A stretch of DNA of 14,962 bases from NCBI GenBank assembly GCA_030607345.1, contig JAUWKC010000009.1, positions 1 through 14,962 on the forward strand. The letters run 5' to 3'. Origin of the DNA: Planctomycetota bacterium (GTDB lineage: Bacteria; Planctomycetota; Phycisphaerae; Sedimentisphaerales; SG8-4). The notes below the pieces were generated by a model, which made no database searches, was not told the origin of the DNA, and was given only the letters and a program-made list of their open reading frames with translations. Positions 14,619 to 14,962 of the stretch are shown piece after piece (positions within the stretch are counted from its first letter, which is position 1; each line of letters starts with the position of its first letter). Made by a program: the position numbers and the translations under genes.

Positions 14619-14624
14619 ATTATA
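14619..14624 (-). promoter_or_regulatory. Possible -10 element for the HNH gene
   Basis: On the minus strand this reads TATAAT, a perfect -10 hexamer, ending 19 nt before the ATG at 14599. This would give a very short leader. The -35 region at normal spacing (about CTGCTA) is poor, so the site rests on the -10 alone. Confidence 0.3.
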
Positions 14625-14676
14625 CTGACTATCTTATTACATAGCAGGAAGTCCTATAATTTGCAAGCAAAAACTT

Positions 14677-14962
14677 TGCGACCGGGGTATAAAGTGAATG
14701 GTAAGCGCCAGGAACTACCCAACCGACACGGCAGATTTGCGACCGACCTGCCAAGACCACCGCCTCATACACTATACCCCTACCCATTGGCAAGACAAAA
14801 AACTGGGATTTTTAAGGTGGATTTGTCGCCGGCTGTTAAGGCCGTGGGGACGGAGGGAGCCCGAAGGGCGACCGGAGTGCCAACGGCTACGCCGTACACC
14901 TCGGCTGGGGTGCTGTAGCCCAGCGCCTGGTGCAATCTACGATTATTATAAAGCTCAAAATA
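14677..14962 (-). mobile_element. IS3-family insertion sequence, 3' end only
   Basis: The element is identified by its transposase C-terminus, and only its downstream end is in the window. Its boundary is uncertain. A candidate terminus begins at 14677, where the + strand reads TGCGACCGGGGTATAAAGTG, starting with TG as IS3-family ends do. The 10-mer TTTGCGACCG occurs there (14675-14684) and again at 14736-14745. The other inverted repeat and the target duplication lie outside the window, so the edge cannot be verified here. Confidence 0.55.
14780..14962 (-). CDS. IS3-family transposase (OrfB), C-terminal fragment cut by window end
   Basis: Reading in from the right edge, 60 residues are open to a TAG at 14780-14782. 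The first part, 'YFELYNNRRLHQALGYSTPA' followed by EVYG, is the conserved C-terminal end of the rve integrase core of IS3-type (IS150/IS51-like) transposases. It includes the last helix after the catalytic Glu, which itself lies outside. The tail of about 36 residues after EVYG is longer than in many members and Pro/Ala/Thr-rich. The 5' part, and any OrfA frameshift, are beyond the window. Family is clear and activity cannot be judged. Confidence 0.85.
   Translation of the reverse strand, partial: YFELYNNRRLHQALGYSTPAEVYGVAVGTPVALRAPSVPTALTAGDKSTLKIPVFCLANG

Noticed and set aside
13964..14962. HNH protein plus IS as a defence island or group II intron-like module
   Set aside because: Only one nuclease-like gene is present and no partner (methylase, reverse transcriptase, helicase) is seen. 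The HNH protein looks like a common stand-alone chromosomal gene.

Overview
The window most resembles a draft-genome fragment of a planctomycete, probably of class Phycisphaerae. This is inferred from gene style and order: a compact type IV pilus / type II secretion hybrid locus, pilin-like proteins carrying bactofilin-like beta-repeat domains, and a lone DUF4405 membrane protein and HNH protein of kinds I associate with that phylum. No rRNA or tRNA is present to confirm it. The window opens inside a gspF/pilC gene and closes inside an IS3-type transposase, which suggests the right edge is an assembly break at a repeated element.

Bases 1-12196, all on the + strand, form one pilus/secretion locus. 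In order it holds the end of the inner-membrane platform protein GspF/PilC; two tandem near-duplicate major-pilin-like prepilins (401-811 and 927-1337), each followed by a hairpin without a U-tract; two minor prepilins of GspI/PilV and GspJ/PilW type; three tandem paralogous PilX/GspK-like proteins of 401-419 aa with a C-terminal DUF7305-like domain; a 336-bp gap with two hairpins; the assembly genes pilM, pilN and pilO; a Soj/ParA-type ATPase; a PilP/GspC-like protein whose start overlaps the parA end by 14 nt; and a compact secretin (PilQ/GspD). A strong 12-bp-stem terminator at 12231-12265 closes the locus.

Functionally, GspF/PilC would be the base, PilM-PilN-PilO-PilP the inner-membrane alignment complex, the secretin the outer-membrane pore, and the prepilins the fibre and its tip. 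The unusual parts are the paired pilins, the three large minor-pilin-like paralogues where other systems usually have one, and an orphan ParA placed within the assembly operon. The last suggests that the machine is positioned in the cell.

Bases 12285-14962 look like unrelated neighbours. They hold an MscS-type mechanosensitive channel (- strand, convergent with the secretin), a small two-helix DUF4405-like membrane protein (+), an HNH endonuclease-like protein (-), and the 3' end of an IS3-family transposase (-). I saw no CRISPR array, tRNA, rRNA or prophage.
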